Origin: an uncultured Clostridia bacterium
Lineage (GTDB): Bacteria > Bacillota > Clostridia > Christensenellales > Borkfalkiaceae
Direction: 5' to 3'
DNA: 5,533 nt
Assembly (NCBI GenBank): GCA_947581885.1
Contig: CANPWF010000119.1
Coordinates: 1-5,533 of the forward strand
Made by a program: the position numbers and the translations under genes. Positions 5,464 to 5,533 of this stretch are shown one piece after another. The stretch's first letter is position 1. Each line of letters opens with the position of its first letter. A model generated the notes under the pieces. The model did not search any database. It saw only the letters and a program-made list of their open reading frames with translations, and was not told the origin of the DNA.

Positions 5464-5521
5464 GTCACCCTGAGCCGAAGGGTCGTCTGCCCTTGACGAC
5501 CCTTCGTGTCGAACGGGTCAC
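5464..5521. repeat. Second palindromic element with a perfect 12-bp hairpin
   Basis: CGAAGGGTCGTC (5476-5487) and GACGACCCTTCG (5495-5506) form a perfect 12-bp stem around the 7-nt loop TGCCCTT. The segment is bracketed by direct repeats of GTCACC (5464-5469 and 5516-5521). No T-run follows on either strand, so it is not a typical terminator. The CACCCTGAG...GAAGGGTC pattern is one I associate with dispersed intergenic repeats in bacterial genomes, from memory. The element may continue past the right edge. Confidence 0.6.
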
Positions 5522-5533
5522 CGCAGTTTTAAG

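Larger units (their letters stand above)
5258..5533. other. Non-coding, palindrome-rich upstream region
   Basis: I see no gene here. Open frames crossing it have no family features, no ribosome binding site and low-complexity C/G-rich content. It holds a long imperfect hairpin (5301-5328) and three repeat-like segments listed separately: a partial copy near 5325-5365, a multi-branched palindrome at 5360-5440, and a 12-bp hairpin element at 5464-5521. No hairpin is followed by a T-run on either strand, so none is a standard intrinsic terminator. The next gene must lie beyond the right edge. Confidence 0.7.

Noticed and set aside
5464..5521. CRISPR-like or terminator reading of the palindromic right end
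   Set aside because: There are no regularly spaced identical repeats with variable spacers, and no T-run after the stem on either strand.

Overview
The window is GC-rich bacterial DNA. Every gene I can support lies on the minus strand, so transcription runs from high to low coordinates. Three features point to a Firmicutes, most likely a GC-rich Clostridia such as gut-type genomes: a 58-residue ribosomal protein bS21, near-consensus SigA-type promoters, and strong AGGAG-type ribosome binding sites. I cannot name the species. No phage, CRISPR, transposase, tRNA or rRNA sequence is visible.

The layout, in the direction of transcription, starts with a non-coding stretch of about 270 bases (5260-5533). 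It is dense in palindromes and looks like two or more small extragenic repeat elements. A clear promoter (TTTACA, 17 bp, TATAAT) then starts a four-gene unit. The first two genes encode multi-pass membrane proteins (5211-4390 and 4388-3417, separated by 1 nt) that look like diverged paralogues. After a short hairpin come a phosphoglucomutase/phosphomannomutase-family enzyme (3373-1655) and, 2 nt later, a TIM-barrel sugar phosphate isomerase/epimerase-like protein (1652-861). The layout suggests hexose-phosphate metabolism made together with an unknown membrane function.

A perfect-consensus promoter (TTGACA, 17 bp, TATAAT) then drives rpsU (767-591), which is followed at once by an intrinsic terminator with a GNRA-type loop. 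Beyond it is a small, highly charged helical protein of unknown function (526-131). Last is the N-terminus of a PcrA/UvrD-type DNA helicase (97 to beyond base 1). Its promoter overlaps the end of the preceding gene and is so close to the start codon that the mRNA may be leaderless.

Most of the window is ordinary housekeeping and accessory metabolism. The points most worth a second look are the palindromic repeats at 5325-5521, the paired unknown membrane proteins, the predicted leaderless helicase mRNA, and the unknown protein behind the rpsU terminator. I see no convincing evidence of a wholly new multi-gene system.
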